From positions 248,001 through 312,000 of the forward strand of contig NC_049561.1 of NCBI RefSeq assembly GCF_013368755.1: DNA of 64,000 nt. Direction: 5' to 3'. This stretch comes from Talaromyces rugulosus. Its lineage: Eukaryota > Ascomycota > Eurotiomycetes > Eurotiales > Trichocomaceae. A program made the translations under genes and the position numbers. Each line of letters begins with the position of its first letter. The stretch's first letter is position 1. This document shows, one piece after another, positions 23,048 to 33,587 of this stretch. The notes beneath the pieces were generated by a model. The model did not search any database and was not told the DNA's origin. It worked only from the letters and a program-made list of their open reading frames with translations.

Positions 23048-23563
23048 TTCTAAGCCATTTACTATGCACTTAACTCTATGTTAGATAGTGGTTGGATGAC
23101 TGGTATCGAGGACTTCAATGTTGGTTTATGTCGATTCGATCAATTTATATAGTTACTGGTGGAGCTGGCCAAGTCTCTTAGATGCTTTCAAATAATTGAT
23201 TCATTTATTGCTGAAACATTAGCGCACGAACTCTTTGAATTTGATACTCATAGTCTATAAATGGAATCAAGTTATGTTTCAGGTTCAGGTCTGCAACGAG
23301 GCTACATTGTAATCGTGGAGCGAAGCTCTAGAGACCCCGAATGTCAAGCAGATTGCGTCGTTCACTTTTGTGGGCCTGTGGGATTTTCAACGGGTAATAG
23401 AGATCTATTTATTGATACTAAAAATAAAAAATTTCTTTAGGTTAGCTTTAAGGCTAAAAATTTCAACTGTTTGTTTTCGGTTAGCTTTATGGCTTTATTT
23501 ATACACACTAAAGATTTGAAGGTTTTTTTGTTTGCCTTTGCCTTGGGCCTTCACTCCACGTTG

Positions 23564-23680
23564 CCATTTGTAGTTTTGTACCACATTCCATTTGTAGATC
23601 CCGCCCATTTGTAGATCCCGCCCATTTGTACCAGTCTGTTTGTACCAGTTCATTTGTAGGCCCCGTCCATTTGTACCACC
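23564..23680. repeat. Minisatellite built on CATTTGTA
   Basis: Seven copies of TTTGTA, most preceded by CA or CCA, start at 23567, 23591, 23608, 23625, 23639, 23653 and 23670. Two kinds of unit alternate: 17 bp with a GATCCCGCC-type tail and 14 bp with a CCAGT-type tail. Periods of 14 and 17 are not multiples of three, so the repeat does not encode a protein repeat. Confidence 0.75.
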
Positions 23681-23856
23681 CTACGGAGCACACCCCTGTA
23701 GTGCTCGGAACCTTAAATACACATGTATATACACATGTATAAGCTGGCAATACTGCGAAACCTAGCATATATATATCAAAATGGCTTTGTTTGCATATCT
23801 ATCGAGAGCTGTTTTAGGGCAACTCATACCTTCTAGGAGTATATGTGTTGACAAAA

Positions 23857-24095
23857 CTTGTTTCTTTGATAGTATACCCCTGTTGTTTGCCTCACCAAAC
23901 ATGCATGTGATCCACAGCTTGTTTGCTCCCATGCAAGCTGGGCAAAATCCTGGCTCAAGAAAAAGAAAGAATAAAGCCTTGTTTCTTTCATATTATCCGT
24001 TATCTCGGTGTCTGCCTCAACAAATATGATCTATATCTTGTTTGCTCCGATGCAAACTGGGCAAAATTCTGACTCAATAACTACGAATAAAAGGG
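23857..24095. repeat. Two-copy tandem repeat, about 120 bp per copy
   Basis: Copy 1 (from 23857) and copy 2 (from 23978) both begin CTTGTTTCTTT and share TGCCTCA, CTTGTTTGCTCC, ATGCAAnCTGGGCAAAAT and GAATAAA in the same order. They have diverged by scattered substitutions and small gaps, so the duplication is old. Confidence 0.7.
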
Positions 24096-24315
24096 AAACA
24101 GAACGTAGCTCTTTCCCCCTTCATTCTCATTCTGTATGAATACTGTCATCTTGAAGTGCATACAGAGAGAGATGCCTCTTCTCTTCATCTTTTACCTTCC
24201 TATATCTCTCTCCCTGTCTCTCTCCCTCTCTTTCTCTCTCTCTCTGTGCTATCCATATCGTCTCCAGAATACCAAACAGAATCAACGGTATTCGCTGAGA
24301 TCAATACCTCCCAGT

Positions 24316-25162
24316 ATGGATGTTTATCGGTGGAACAGAGGTCCAAAACCGAAACATCATCTATCAGATACAGAAGGAGATCTTGCTGGCCGACCGAGAG
24401 GCCGCAAAGCAGAAAAGGGATATCTATTGCACCTAAAAGCGGATAATCACACCATAGGCTACGAGATTCCATCCGCAACAAAGTCCACGATAGCACTCGA
24501 TATATCAGAATCGACGGGACACTATGCTCCTATACCAGCACCGGACCACCATGGTCCGAATTTCGAAAAGGGTCCCCTCCAAGCAGAGATTCGGTAGGAG
24601 TCTGGAATGATGAGCATCTGGAATTCCGAAACAAATATTCAAAACGTTCCCTACCGGCCAGAATTCAGGGGTCGTGCTCATTCAGTTCACGGACCCATCT
24701 TCCATCATCGTCTTCAAAGTCGATACAAAATTATACCGGAAAAATGGACTCCTCAGATGGATGCTGAGTACCACGAGTACAAGAGGCTGAGTAATGCTGA
24801 GCGAGTCCATAAAAAGGCTATTGGCGAGGCAAATAGAGACTTGCCTGCGGATGATAGAGAGAAGGCTATTATTGAGGCTATCTCCCACGCAAAAGCAGCT
24901 GAAAATCAGGGAAAATTGTTAGTCTGCCATTTGTATTTGGAATAAATACACTTGAAGCTGACTTTGTGTTTTTAGGACCGCACAAGCGCGACTGGGCTTT
25001 GCCCAGAAATATCCGCAGAGTTATCTAAAAAATGGTATCGGAAGTCACAAGGAGGAAATCGAAAATCGTGAGAAGAGTATAAAAAGATTGGCAGAGAGAA
25101 GGAAAGTGCTTAATGATATTCTTTATCGATGGGTTTTGGCGGATTTCGAAGGGTGGAAATGA
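24316..25162 (+). pseudogene. Decayed gene of unknown function, intact at its 3' end
   Basis: The 3' part is convincing: 24740-24917 (from WTPQMDAEYHEYKRLSN) spliced by a GT-AG intron to 24976-25162 gives a charged, helical segment ending FEGWK, with IEAISHAKAAENQGKL and RLAERRKVLND in between. Upstream the protein-like signal moves between frames: one frame reads IQKEILLADREAAKQKRDIY at about 24370-24428, a second reads through about 24448-24700 (GVWNDEHLEFRNKYSKRSLP), a third gives SSIIVFKVDTKLYRK near 24695-24740. Each stretch ends at stops in its own frame. I read this as one old gene with at least two or three indels. A shorter intact product starting at the ATG at 24607 (MMSIWNSE) is possible. 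No family recognised; the lysine- and glutamate-rich C-terminus suggests a nuclear or coiled-coil protein, but that is only a guess. Confidence 0.5.
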
Positions 25163-25869
25163 CACAAGAGAATGGCGATCGCCATAATAGTTAGATTATT
25201 TTGGTTTGTTTGGACAGTCAAAGTACGCTTTCCTTTTCAAGGAAAATTCCCATTTAGTAGGGAAATCCAAATATTTCCTTTTTGGGTAATTATCTAGACT
25301 GCTAACGTCAACGGGGCACGCACGGTACTGAGCCAATCACACGTGATTATTTACTTCATGTAGATATAAAACTTCTAGATGAATTTTTGTCTGAGACAAG
25401 AGAGGTTCATTCTGCGCGCATTGGAACTATTTGGTTGTGGTTGTGGTTGTGGTGGTTGTGTCGAAATGAAATAGACGGGTTCCACGTACGCTAGCCCCTT
25501 CATCTATGATGAGGCACCCCGAATGGTCTGGAGACCCTTTCGCTGGTTATCTAGTGTGAAAAACTAGTAGAATCAACACGGTGTCTGTTTTCTTCCCAAA
25601 ATCGAGAAAGAAACACTTGAAGCACAAGAATATATTTATTTCATTAAACAGACTAGGCCCGAATAGTGGTGTAGTTCTGATGCGCCATATAAACTGGGAA
25701 TAAGAAACAACGAAGCATAACCAATAAATATATTTGAAAAAAAAAATACGACGAATGAAAACGGATAAACCAACCCCTCCTCTCCGGTATAAACGCCTAG
25801 CTCTTGCAATATTGTGATACCCGTGAAACCCCAATCTAAGAGATTCAAGAGTCTTATTTCGTTTTATAA
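25163..25869. other. Intergenic region and 3' flank of the CDK gene
   Basis: Contains a GGTTGTGGTTGTGG tandem tract near 25433-25460 and a CACGTG at 25341-25346. Otherwise AT-rich without coding signal. The part near 25870 is expected to be the CDK 3' untranslated region. Confidence 0.5.
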
Positions 25870-26980
25870 TCAATACCCTGGTTGCGCTGCAACTATTTTG
25901 CCGTAGCCTGCGGCCATCTGTGATTGCTGATGCTGATGCTGTTGTTGCTGCTGCAACTGCGCCTGAAGCTGGGGTAGATCATTGAACCACGGGTGTCGCA
26001 GGGCATCTGCTGCGCTGATGCGCATTTCCGGGCGGAGCTGCAGCATGCGAGTCAGTAGATCAAGACCGAGCTGGTCGATTTGCGGAAGAATGAGTCTTAG
26101 GTCCTGGGTAGCGTAGACGTGGAAGTTGGGCTTGTATTCCGGGAATTGGGAGATGCCGGGCCACGAGCGTTCGGATGGCGTGCCCATTAGGCGGAAGATC
26201 TTCTGGAGCTGATCTTCATTGGTCGTGCCAGGGAAGAGCGGGCGTCCGGTATACATCTCTGCCATGATGCAGCCGGCAGACCAGATGTCGATGCTCGTGT
26301 TGTACGTGCGGCTACCTAGGAGAACATCGGGGGCACGGTACCACAGCGTCACGACTTCGTTGGAAAAGGTGTTGACCGGAATGCCAAAGGCACGGGCGAG
26401 ACCGAAATCGGCGAGCTTGAGCTGGCCCTTTTTGTTGATCAGCAGATTTTGCGGTTTGAGATCACGGTGCAAGACTCGGTTGTCGTGGCAAAAAGCGATG
26501 CCTCGCAGGAGCTGGTGCATGAACGACTTGATGGTGATGTAGTCGAGAGAGCCGTGGTCTCCCTTGGTGTCCATGTAGCGCTTCAAATCTCGGTCCATAA
26601 ACTCAAACACCAGCATCAGTTTATTCTCGGTGTGGATGACGTCGTAGAGCGAGACGATGCTCTCGTGCTTCAATTCTTTCATCAGCGAGATTTCTCGAAT
26701 CGCCGTCGATGGCGTTCCTTCTTCTGAATCCAGGTGAATCTCTTTCAGAGCCACCATTTCTCCTGTCTGTCGATTGCGGCCCTTGAAAACCTATTTGGGA
26801 GGGGGAGACGGTGGTCAGCCAGACTTCCTTTGGTAGTTATTTGCGGTTCCACTCACAGTCGCATAGGTGCCTTCACCAAGCTATGACCATCGTTAGCACG
26901 AGACTACCACCGAACGACGAGGGGGTTTCCCTCACCTTCTCCAGCTGCTGGAAGGAGCTGGGTTGCTGAGGCTTGTCCAT
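25870..26980 (-). CDS. pho85: Pho85-type cyclin-dependent kinase (negative regulator of the PHO system)
   Basis: Exons 26980-26936 ([15 protein letters not shown]), 26880-26857 (only LGEGTYAT, the glycine loop) and 26790-25870 give 329 aa. The cyclin-binding helix is PSTAIRE (residues 50-56). HRDLKPQN is at about 131-138, DFG at 151-153, and the T-loop has [20 protein letters not shown], with Ser where many CDKs have a phosphorylated Thr. The tail is Gln/His-rich. This is the Pho85/PhoA class, which with a Pho80-type cyclin phosphorylates and inactivates the phosphate regulator of the bHLH type seen at 0.7-2.9 kb. It also controls morphogenesis in aspergilli. The start is fixed because the frame above 26980 opens only with GTG. 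Confidence 0.93.
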
Positions 26981-27398
26981 GCTGCGCGAGTATCCTCTGG
27001 TGGGCTGGCTGGGCTGGGGTGCGGAGTAGGGCGACAGGAAGGACGAGGAAGAAACGAGGTCGGCGGCGGTGTTGAGAAAGGTAGCACTCGGTCCAGGCAC
27101 TGGTAGCAGACTGAGCAGAGGGATAAGGAAGAGGAGGAGGAGGAGGAGCAGGAGGATTATTTCTGTCGTTCCATGTCGAGCGACGACTTAACAGGAGCCC
27201 CGCCTCAACTTGGCGCCGCGCAACGCCAATCACGGGCCGGAGGGCAGCCATTCCTTCAATTTCCTTGCATATTACTGCTAGAACTTAGCGCTACGTAGCA
27301 CTAGTGCTAGTAGTACTACTGGTGGTAATTATTATTAGAAGCAGCTTTAATATCTGTGATTTCTACTCGCGGTCGCGGATTCTATTTTAATGTACTAT
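26981..27398. other. CDK promoter and 3' flank of the sirtuin gene
   Basis: 418 bp. Adjacent to the CDK start it is purine-rich on the + strand (AGGAGG runs near 27130-27150, CT-rich in the gene direction). Near 27300-27340 it has TAGTA-type short repeats. Nothing else is seen. Confidence 0.5.
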
Positions 27399-28538
27399 CT
27401 ATACAAGCGGCGGCAGTCTGGACACAACCTCAGGGAGGACCATCTCCGACTTGTGGTCGCAGCGTACATGGTTCTGCATATACCGCTCGCCGAGGAGCTC
27501 TCCAAACAGCCGGGACTCGTTGCGGACTCCGCCCACGTTGACGATGCCAATCGCCATCCCCCTGTGGTGTGCTCGTTCCACTAAGCGCCATGCCGAGTAG
27601 GTTGCCAGGCTGCTGCCCATGACCAGGAGCCGGCCGGCGTCGTCGATGGCTTCTTCGGCTGCAGTGCGGACTACAGGGCTGGTCGACTCGCCAAACATGA
27701 TGACGGCCGGCTTCAGAATGCCCGCGGTCGATGGCGATGCCCACGCGCCGTCGCTCTCCGTTTCCACGAGTCCGCGCGAGCCGTCTTTCAGCACCGGAGG
27801 ATGCGCCAGACAGTGCGGGCATGCAGGGTATCGGAAGTGCGAGTACGGGGCGTGAGGGAGGTCAACATCGCCGTCCGGGTTGAGCTTCAGCCCTCGCCTC
27901 TGCTGCTCCTCCCGGTTGTTCGTGTCCAACGCACCGGACTCGAGCATTTCGTGTAGAAAATCGGCCCAGGCGGGATTCAGCCGCGTCAGAGCCTGCTGAA
28001 ACTCATGTCGCGGGAGTTGGTTGTGGCAGTTGATGCACACGACAGACCGGAGAAAGCCATGCAGCTCGATGGTCGCCAGACCCGGATGGGCGGCCGGGTG
28101 GAACGAATCTACATTCTGCGTCACGACGCAGCTGATATAGCCCTTTGCCGCCAGCTCTGCAATGGCCCGGTGCGTAGAGTTCGGCTTCGCTTTGACCAGG
28201 CCAGGCCAGCCGACGAAGCTGCGGGCCCAGTATCGTTTGCGCGATTCGTGCCGTGTCACAAACTCGTGATAGTAGGTCGGCCGATAAGTCTTGTTCCGAA
28301 CGTACGTGCCGTTCTCCCCCCTGTAATCGGACAGTCCGGAGGCGACCGAGATGCCGGCGCCGGTGAGGAAGACGGTCTGGCCGTTTTTGCCTACATCGAC
28401 GCCCTGCAGAAAGGGCGATGGGGGAGCGGAGAAGAAGGCGGCCACAGCATCGATGGCGCCGGCGACACTGCTCGCGGTCTTGGGAAAGACGATGGCGGGG
28501 GGCAGCGGGTTTGTGTAGGGAATCCTCAGCGGAGACAT
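27399..28538 (-). CDS. SIRT4-like NAD-dependent protein deacylase (sirtuin)
   Basis: Single exon, 379 aa. The NAD-binding elements are GAGISVASGLSDYRG near residues 60-75, TQNVDSFH and the catalytic His in the following ELHGFLRSVVC block. Two zinc pairs are visible: CINC and, after an insert of about 75 residues, CPHC. MFGES, GSSL and INVGG-type C-terminal motifs of the Rossmann fold are present. GxGxS with R in DYRGENGTY is as in class II (SIRT4-type) sirtuins, which are mitochondrial lipoamidases or deacylases in animals. The N-terminus is not strongly basic, so location is uncertain. The start is the ATG before SPLRIPY; the frame upstream opens only with TTG. Confidence 0.9.
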   Translation of the reverse strand: MSPLRIPYTNPLPPAIVFPKTASSVAGAIDAVAAFFSAPPSPFLQGVDVGKNGQTVFLTGAGISVASGLSDYRGENGTYVRNKTYRPTYYHEFVTRHESRKRYWARSFVGWPGLVKAKPNSTHRAIAELAAKGYISCVVTQNVDSFHPAAHPGLATIELHGFLRSVVCINCHNQLPRHEFQQALTRLNPAWADFLHEMLESGALDTNNREEQQRRGLKLNPDGDVDLPHAPYSHFRYPACPHCLAHPPVLKDGSRGLVETESDGAWASPSTAGILKPAVIMFGESTSPVVRTAAEEAIDDAGRLLVMGSSLATYSAWRLVERAHHRGMAIGIVNVGGVRNESRLFGELLGERYMQNHVRCDHKSEMVLPEVVSRLPPLV

Positions 28539-29168
28539 CGAAGCATGGCGGTGGACGACATGGATTGATGTGGAGAAGAAGAAGAAGAAGAAGGAGAAAT
28601 CACAATTACTGTGTTGAGTGTCGAGTGTTGAAGAAGCTATTCCGCGATTAGTCAACTCCGGGCGGGCGTGCCGTTACCGTATGGGGATGTGCCCGGAGGA
28701 AGATAAGATGAAACACCTGCATTATTATTCTTACTATTATGTGAGGACGTAAAGAAATGGCGAGCGCTTGCGTATGCTGAGGTAACGCGTGGTCAATGAC
28801 ATCATGCCAGGGCTCAAAAGCGTTTCGTAAAAATATCAATGGCCAATTGATATTTTAACCTTTTTTTTCTTCTTCAGAGAATAATATTATCGACTATAAT
28901 AATAATAATAACACCAAGCCAGTCACGCAACAACAATTACAATCCCTCGGGCCAAGACCGGATTCATTCCCGCCACAGCCCCGTCGTCTCCGCCTGCTCC
29001 CATGTCTCTGAAGATTCTCGCCTCCGCAAACGCCTTTCTCCAGCAATAATAATGCCCTGAGCCTGGCTGTCGCAGAGGGACCATCACAGAGACCAGCGTG
29101 TCCCCTGCAGCGCGTCGTCAGCTTCCCACCACCATCGCGCTTGGCGTTGTCTTATTATTAAGATATTA
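28539..29168. promoter_or_regulatory. Shared upstream region of the sirtuin and the metal transporter
   Basis: 630 bp between two divergent start codons. A GAAGAAGAAG tract lies near 28574-28592, T-rich and AAT-repeat sequence at about 28860-28912. No coding evidence. The two genes could share control elements, but I see no specific site. Confidence 0.5.
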
Positions 29169-30598
29169 ATGCCTCTTCTGCTGACGCCGCTGCCAGGCGG
29201 GGGCCGGCACTTGCACGTCCTCCTCGCTCGTCACACGACAACGCGGCGTCTTCTCCTCTGCACCGCGACACCGCATATAAATAATCGCACGACAACCGCG
29301 TCGCATCGACATCGTCGACCCTTGCTCCCTGCTTGTCGCCATCTGCCACTCCCTTCTCTTGCCGCTTCGTTCATGACGGCCCAAAAAAGGGGCCATGCTG
29401 GCCATGGTCACCACCACCATCACCACGACAACGTCTACTTGACGTCCAAGAACAAAAATGACGCCGGCGTGCGCATCACGCGCATCGGCTTGCTCGTCAA
29501 CCTAGCCATGGCGATTGGCAAGTTCCTCGGAGGCTATATTTTCCACTCGCAGGCCTTGATCGCCGACGCCTACCATGCGCTCACCGACATGGTGTCGGAT
29601 TTCATGACTCTGGGCACCGTCGCCTGGTCGCTCAAGCCCCCGAGCGAGCGCTTCCCTAATGGATACGGCAAGGTCGAAAGCCTGGGCGCGCTTGGAGTCA
29701 GCTCTCTTTTGCTGTGCGGCGGCGTTTTCATGGGCCTCAATGCAGGCCAGGTCCTGCTTTCGCAATTCTACCCGGAGGCGTTTGAAACCCTACAACATGC
29801 CGGCCTCCTTGTACACGCCCATTCGCACAGCCATAGCCATGACTCGGAAGTCGTGGGTCCCAACATTAATGCAGCATGGCTGGCAGCTGGGTCAATCGTG
29901 GTCAAGGAATGGCTCTATCGTGCTAGTAAGTTTACTCCTGTCCTCTTCGTTCCTTCAGGCTAACGCAGGTTGTAGCAATTAAAATCGCCAAAGAGCGCAA
30001 ATCCTCCGTCCTAGCGTCAAACGCAATGCATCACCGAATCGATTCGCTCACAAGTGTCGTCGCCTTGGCCACCATCGCCGGCGCCCATGTTTTTACGAAT
30101 GCGTCATGGCTCGACCCTGTCGGCGGGCTCGTTATTTCCTTGATGGTGATTCAAGCAGGATGGGGCAACACCAAGACAGCACTTTTGGAGCTTGCAGACA
30201 CCACCGTCGACGATGAAATCAAAGATTCCGTTCGCCGTGCAGCTTCCAAGGCACTGGCACAATCTCCCGTTCCAGGACACGTCGAGATCCGAGATATCCA
30301 GGGCATGAAATCAGGGCAAAACTACCTCGTGGAGATCGAAGTAGCAGTGCCTGGCTCGTGGTCCGTCCAGCAATTCCGCCAACTCGAGGAGACTCTGCGG
30401 GAACGAGTCGGCTCAAAAGTGCGCGGCGTGCGCCGACTCAAAGTGCGAGCTGTGCCGCAAGAGCTGCAGGGCATCAGTTTTACCGAAGAATTCATCCCGG
30501 GGGACGTGAGCCCTCGGAGCAGCCCTGAGCCCGAAGAGGACGAGAACCACTCTCACCAGCACAATTCGAATTCCCACGAATCGCATAAACGGCGTTGA
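29169..30598 (+). CDS. Cation diffusion facilitator, MMT-like (mitochondrial metal transporter)
   Basis: Exons 29169-29925 and 29976-30598 give 459 aa. The first 70 residues are rich in Arg, His and Ser without acidic residues, as in a mitochondrial targeting sequence. A His-rich block (six His in a row) follows. The CDF domain has hydrophobic helices starting at about residue 98, with metal-site pairs HALTD (helix 2) and HRIDS (helix 5). A second His-rich loop (HAHSHSHSHD) lies between helices 4 and 5. The C-terminal cytoplasmic-type domain ends in another acidic/His tail. The overall order matches yeast Mmt1/Mmt2, which move iron across the mitochondrial membrane; zinc or manganese cannot be excluded. 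The transcript starts 630 bp from the sirtuin gene on the other strand. Confidence 0.87.
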
Positions 30599-31091
30599 CC
30601 ACTCGCTCGAAAGCAATCGATAGACATCAGCGTCCTTTCCAAACTACGTATCAGGGCATTGTGTCCATAGATTTTGTGTATTATCTGAAGCGGAAAAATG
30701 TAATAGTATCATCTCATCCACAGCCAAACCTGGACTGTTTTGTTTTACCCGTAGTCATATTAAGCGACCGGCTAAATGCGTAGCGCTGGCGGCGGGGAGC
30801 GATGGCGGGGTGGATTCTTATTATGCATCAACTAATTAATTACCTTAGCAGATCCATGGCGCGCTTGCAATCCTTACATCATCCGTGAAAAAACAAGGAC
30901 TTTTTTTAAAAAAAAATTTCTTGCTGTTGAAACCCATATATATCCATGCAATTTGGCCTTGTCACCTGAATCGGCCCTGGTCCGATTGATCCTCCGCTTT
31001 AGCTCCCAGTGCTTTCCCCGCGATTGTTTTGTTACCGACAAAACCACAAAACCACAAAACCACAAAAAAAAAACAGAAAACAGTCCTCAAA
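30599..31091. promoter_or_regulatory. Upstream region of the xylulokinase gene
   Basis: About 490 bp. Just before the start codon, a tandem AAACCAC repeat (three to four copies, about 31038-31066) runs into an A-tract; A/C-rich leaders like this are common in fungal 5' untranslated regions. Otherwise no feature. Confidence 0.5.
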
Positions 31092-32898
31092 ATGGCATCA
31101 AAAGGCCCCCTCTACATCGGGTTCGACCTCTCTACCCAGCAATTAAAAGGCCTGGTGGTCTCGTCAGACCTCAAGGTCGAATATGAAGCCAAGTTCGACT
31201 TTGACGCCCACTCGCACGGCTTCGATATCAAAAAGGGCGTCATGACCAACGAGGCCGAGCACGAAGTCTTTGCTCCCGTCGCTCTCTGGCTGCAGGCCCT
31301 CGATTGGGTGCTCAGCACACTCAAGGATCAGGGCCTGGATTTTGCGCGTGTCAAAGGTATTAGCGGCGCTGGCCAGCAGCATGGTAGTGTGTATTGGAGT
31401 CGGGATGCTGCGGGCTTGTTGCAGGGACTGGACAAGACCAAGACCTTGCAGGACCAGCTCGAAGGGGCCTTTTCCCATCCCTTCAGTCCCAATTGGCAGG
31501 ATGCTAGTACGCAGAAGGAGTGTAATGAGTTTGATGCCTATTTGGGAGGACCCGAGGAGCTTGCTCAGGTTACCGGTAGCAAGGCCCATCATGTGAGTTT
31601 TCTTCTTTTCTTCTTTAAATGCATCGTTTTTCTATATGCTGATATATAACTCTCGGATATAGCGATTCACCGGCCCTCAGATTCTTCGTTTCCAGAGGAA
31701 ATACCCAGAGCAGTATAAGCAAACCTCGCGCATCTCCCTGGTGTCCTCGTTCTTGGCCTCGCTCTTCCTCGGCACCATCGCGCCCTTTGACATCTCGGAT
31801 GTCTGCGGTATGAACTTGTGGAATATCAAACAAGGCGCATGGGACGGCCGCTTACTGAAGCTGTGTGCGGATACATCTGGTGTCGATGATCTTAAGCAGA
31901 AGCTTGGAGATGTGCCCGAAGACGGTGGTCTCCATCTGGGAAAGATCCACAAGTACTTTGTGGAGCGTTATTCCTTCAATCCGGATTGTACCATCATTCC
32001 TTTTACTGGGGATAACCCGTCTACAATCCTGGCGCTTCCCTTGAAGCCTTCCGATGCCATGGTATCGCTGGGAACCTCTACTACGTTCTTGATGTCGACC
32101 CCGAGCTACCAGCCCGACCCTGCCACTCACTTCTTCAACCATCCGACTACACCGGGGCTATACATGTTCATGCTGTGCTACAAGAATGGAGGGCTTGCTA
32201 GAGAGCACGTGCGTGACGCGATTGACAAGAAAGTGGGAGAAAGTGTGCCGAGCGGTTCGTGGGCCAATTTCGACAAAGCTCTCCTCGAGGCCCCCGCCAT
32301 GGGCCAGAAGAGCGCCTCGGATCTGATGAAGATGGGTCTCTTTTTCCCGCGCCCTGAGATTGTACCCAACCTGCCGTCTGGCCAATGGAGATTCAATTAC
32401 CAGCCACAAGACAAGAGCGTCACCGAGACCACTGCTGGCTGGGACCAGCCCCTCGGCGAAGCCCGTGCCATTGTCGAAAGCCAGTTCCTGTCCCTTCGGC
32501 TCCGTTCCCGAGGACTCACCACGCCTCCTGCCAAAGGTCTCCCCGCCCAGCCCAAACGGGTTTATCTTGTCGGTGGAGGATCCCGCAACAAGGCGATTGC
32601 CAAGGTGGCCGGCGAGATCCTGGGCGGCCACGACGGGGTGTACAAGCTCGACGTCGGCGAGAATGCATGTGCGCTTGGCGCCGCATACAAAGCGGTCTGG
32701 GGCATTGAACGGCAAGGAAACGAGACCTTTGAGGACCTGATTGGGAAACGGTGGCGTGAAGAGGAGTTTGTCGAGAAGATTGCAGACGGCTATCAGCCCG
32801 CGCTGTTTGACCAGTACGGCAGCGCAGTGGAGGGCTTCGATCGCATGGAGAAGCAGGTCGTGCAGGAGGAAGAGTCTCGCAGGAGGCGTGGCAACTAA
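31092..32898 (+). CDS. xkiA: D-xylulose kinase (EC 2.7.1.17)
   Basis: Exons 31092-31592 and 31663-32898 give 578 aa. It phosphorylates D-xylulose to D-xylulose 5-phosphate with ATP, the last step that brings xylose and arabinose into the pentose phosphate pathway. It is a FGGY-type kinase with the N-terminal [14 protein letters not shown] phosphate loop, the sugar-binding [14 protein letters not shown], and the C-terminal lobe with SLGTSTTFL (about residue 320) and [22 protein letters not shown], which binds the adenine. Length and motif order agree with fungal Xks1/XkiA. The start is the ATG before ASKGPLY; an upstream frame shares the reading frame only by chance. Confidence 0.95.
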
Positions 32899-33587
32899 TT
32901 AAACCTGTATTTAGCTGTTTTTCTTTTTTGGGCAGTGCAAATAGTTGACGAATAGACATTACTAGAGTTCAGAGCATTAGTTTGTAGCTAGTCAACTGGC
33001 ATGACGTAGGTTGGCGGGGGTGAGCACTGAGCGTATTCGCAGGCACAGCAGCACCGCTAGTTATAAGACGCTGCAGGGGGTGGGTGCAAGGACACAGAAT
33101 AGGGCGAGCAAGAGCGCAAGAAGATATCGCCAGCTACAGACAGACTGGAGAAGATTGGAAGTGCTGGATGCAGCCTGGATGCAGCCGGAGAGCAGATTTA
33201 GCGTGCCCGATCAGGCTGGCGGGCGGCACTTTCCCTTTTTTTTCCACAAAACAACCGCTCCGATCGTAATAATACAACAAACAACCGCTCGTTTCGTCTC
33301 GTCGCAGAACTACACGCAGATAACATTAACCAAAAGCGAGAGTGAGTGTCTGGCCATGCAAGGGCTCCTAGCGGCTCCCACTAACTATGTTGTGCGTAGT
33401 CTCCTCTGGTTTATCGATCATGGCGCTGTAAACTCGCCTGCGTCACTAGACAACTCGACATGACCCAGCGCCGTCGATGTGTCCACCCCTTCTCACACCA
33501 CGCCCTGCTCGCATCTAGGCTCAGACCCTTGATTTTATTGTCCTCGAGAGTCGTCTGTCCTCGCCCGGGCAGCTTAGCTGCGATACA
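32899..33587. other. Intergenic region between xylulokinase and exportin-T
   Basis: Contains the xylulokinase 3' flank and the exportin-T promoter. Frames at 33.0-33.5 kb are short, lack codon preference and do not splice into anything recognisable. Confidence 0.5.

Larger units (their letters stand above)
23048..24315. repeat. AT-rich region with a minisatellite and a tandem 120-bp repeat
   Basis: No gene is supported. Near 23430-23500 the words GGTTAGCTTTAAGGCT and GGTTAGCTTTATGGCT occur 41 bp apart. At 23564-23680 is a minisatellite and at 23857-24095 a two-copy tandem repeat, both listed separately. A CT tract (24205-24245) follows. The mixture of repeats and lack of genes is typical of a decayed, fast-evolving interval. 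Confidence 0.55.

Noticed and set aside
23508..23768. Possible repeat protein with TGPTN-like units on the - strand
   Set aside because: The apparent protein repeat comes from the minisatellite, whose periods of 14 and 17 bp are not multiples of three, so the similarity cannot be kept by protein selection.
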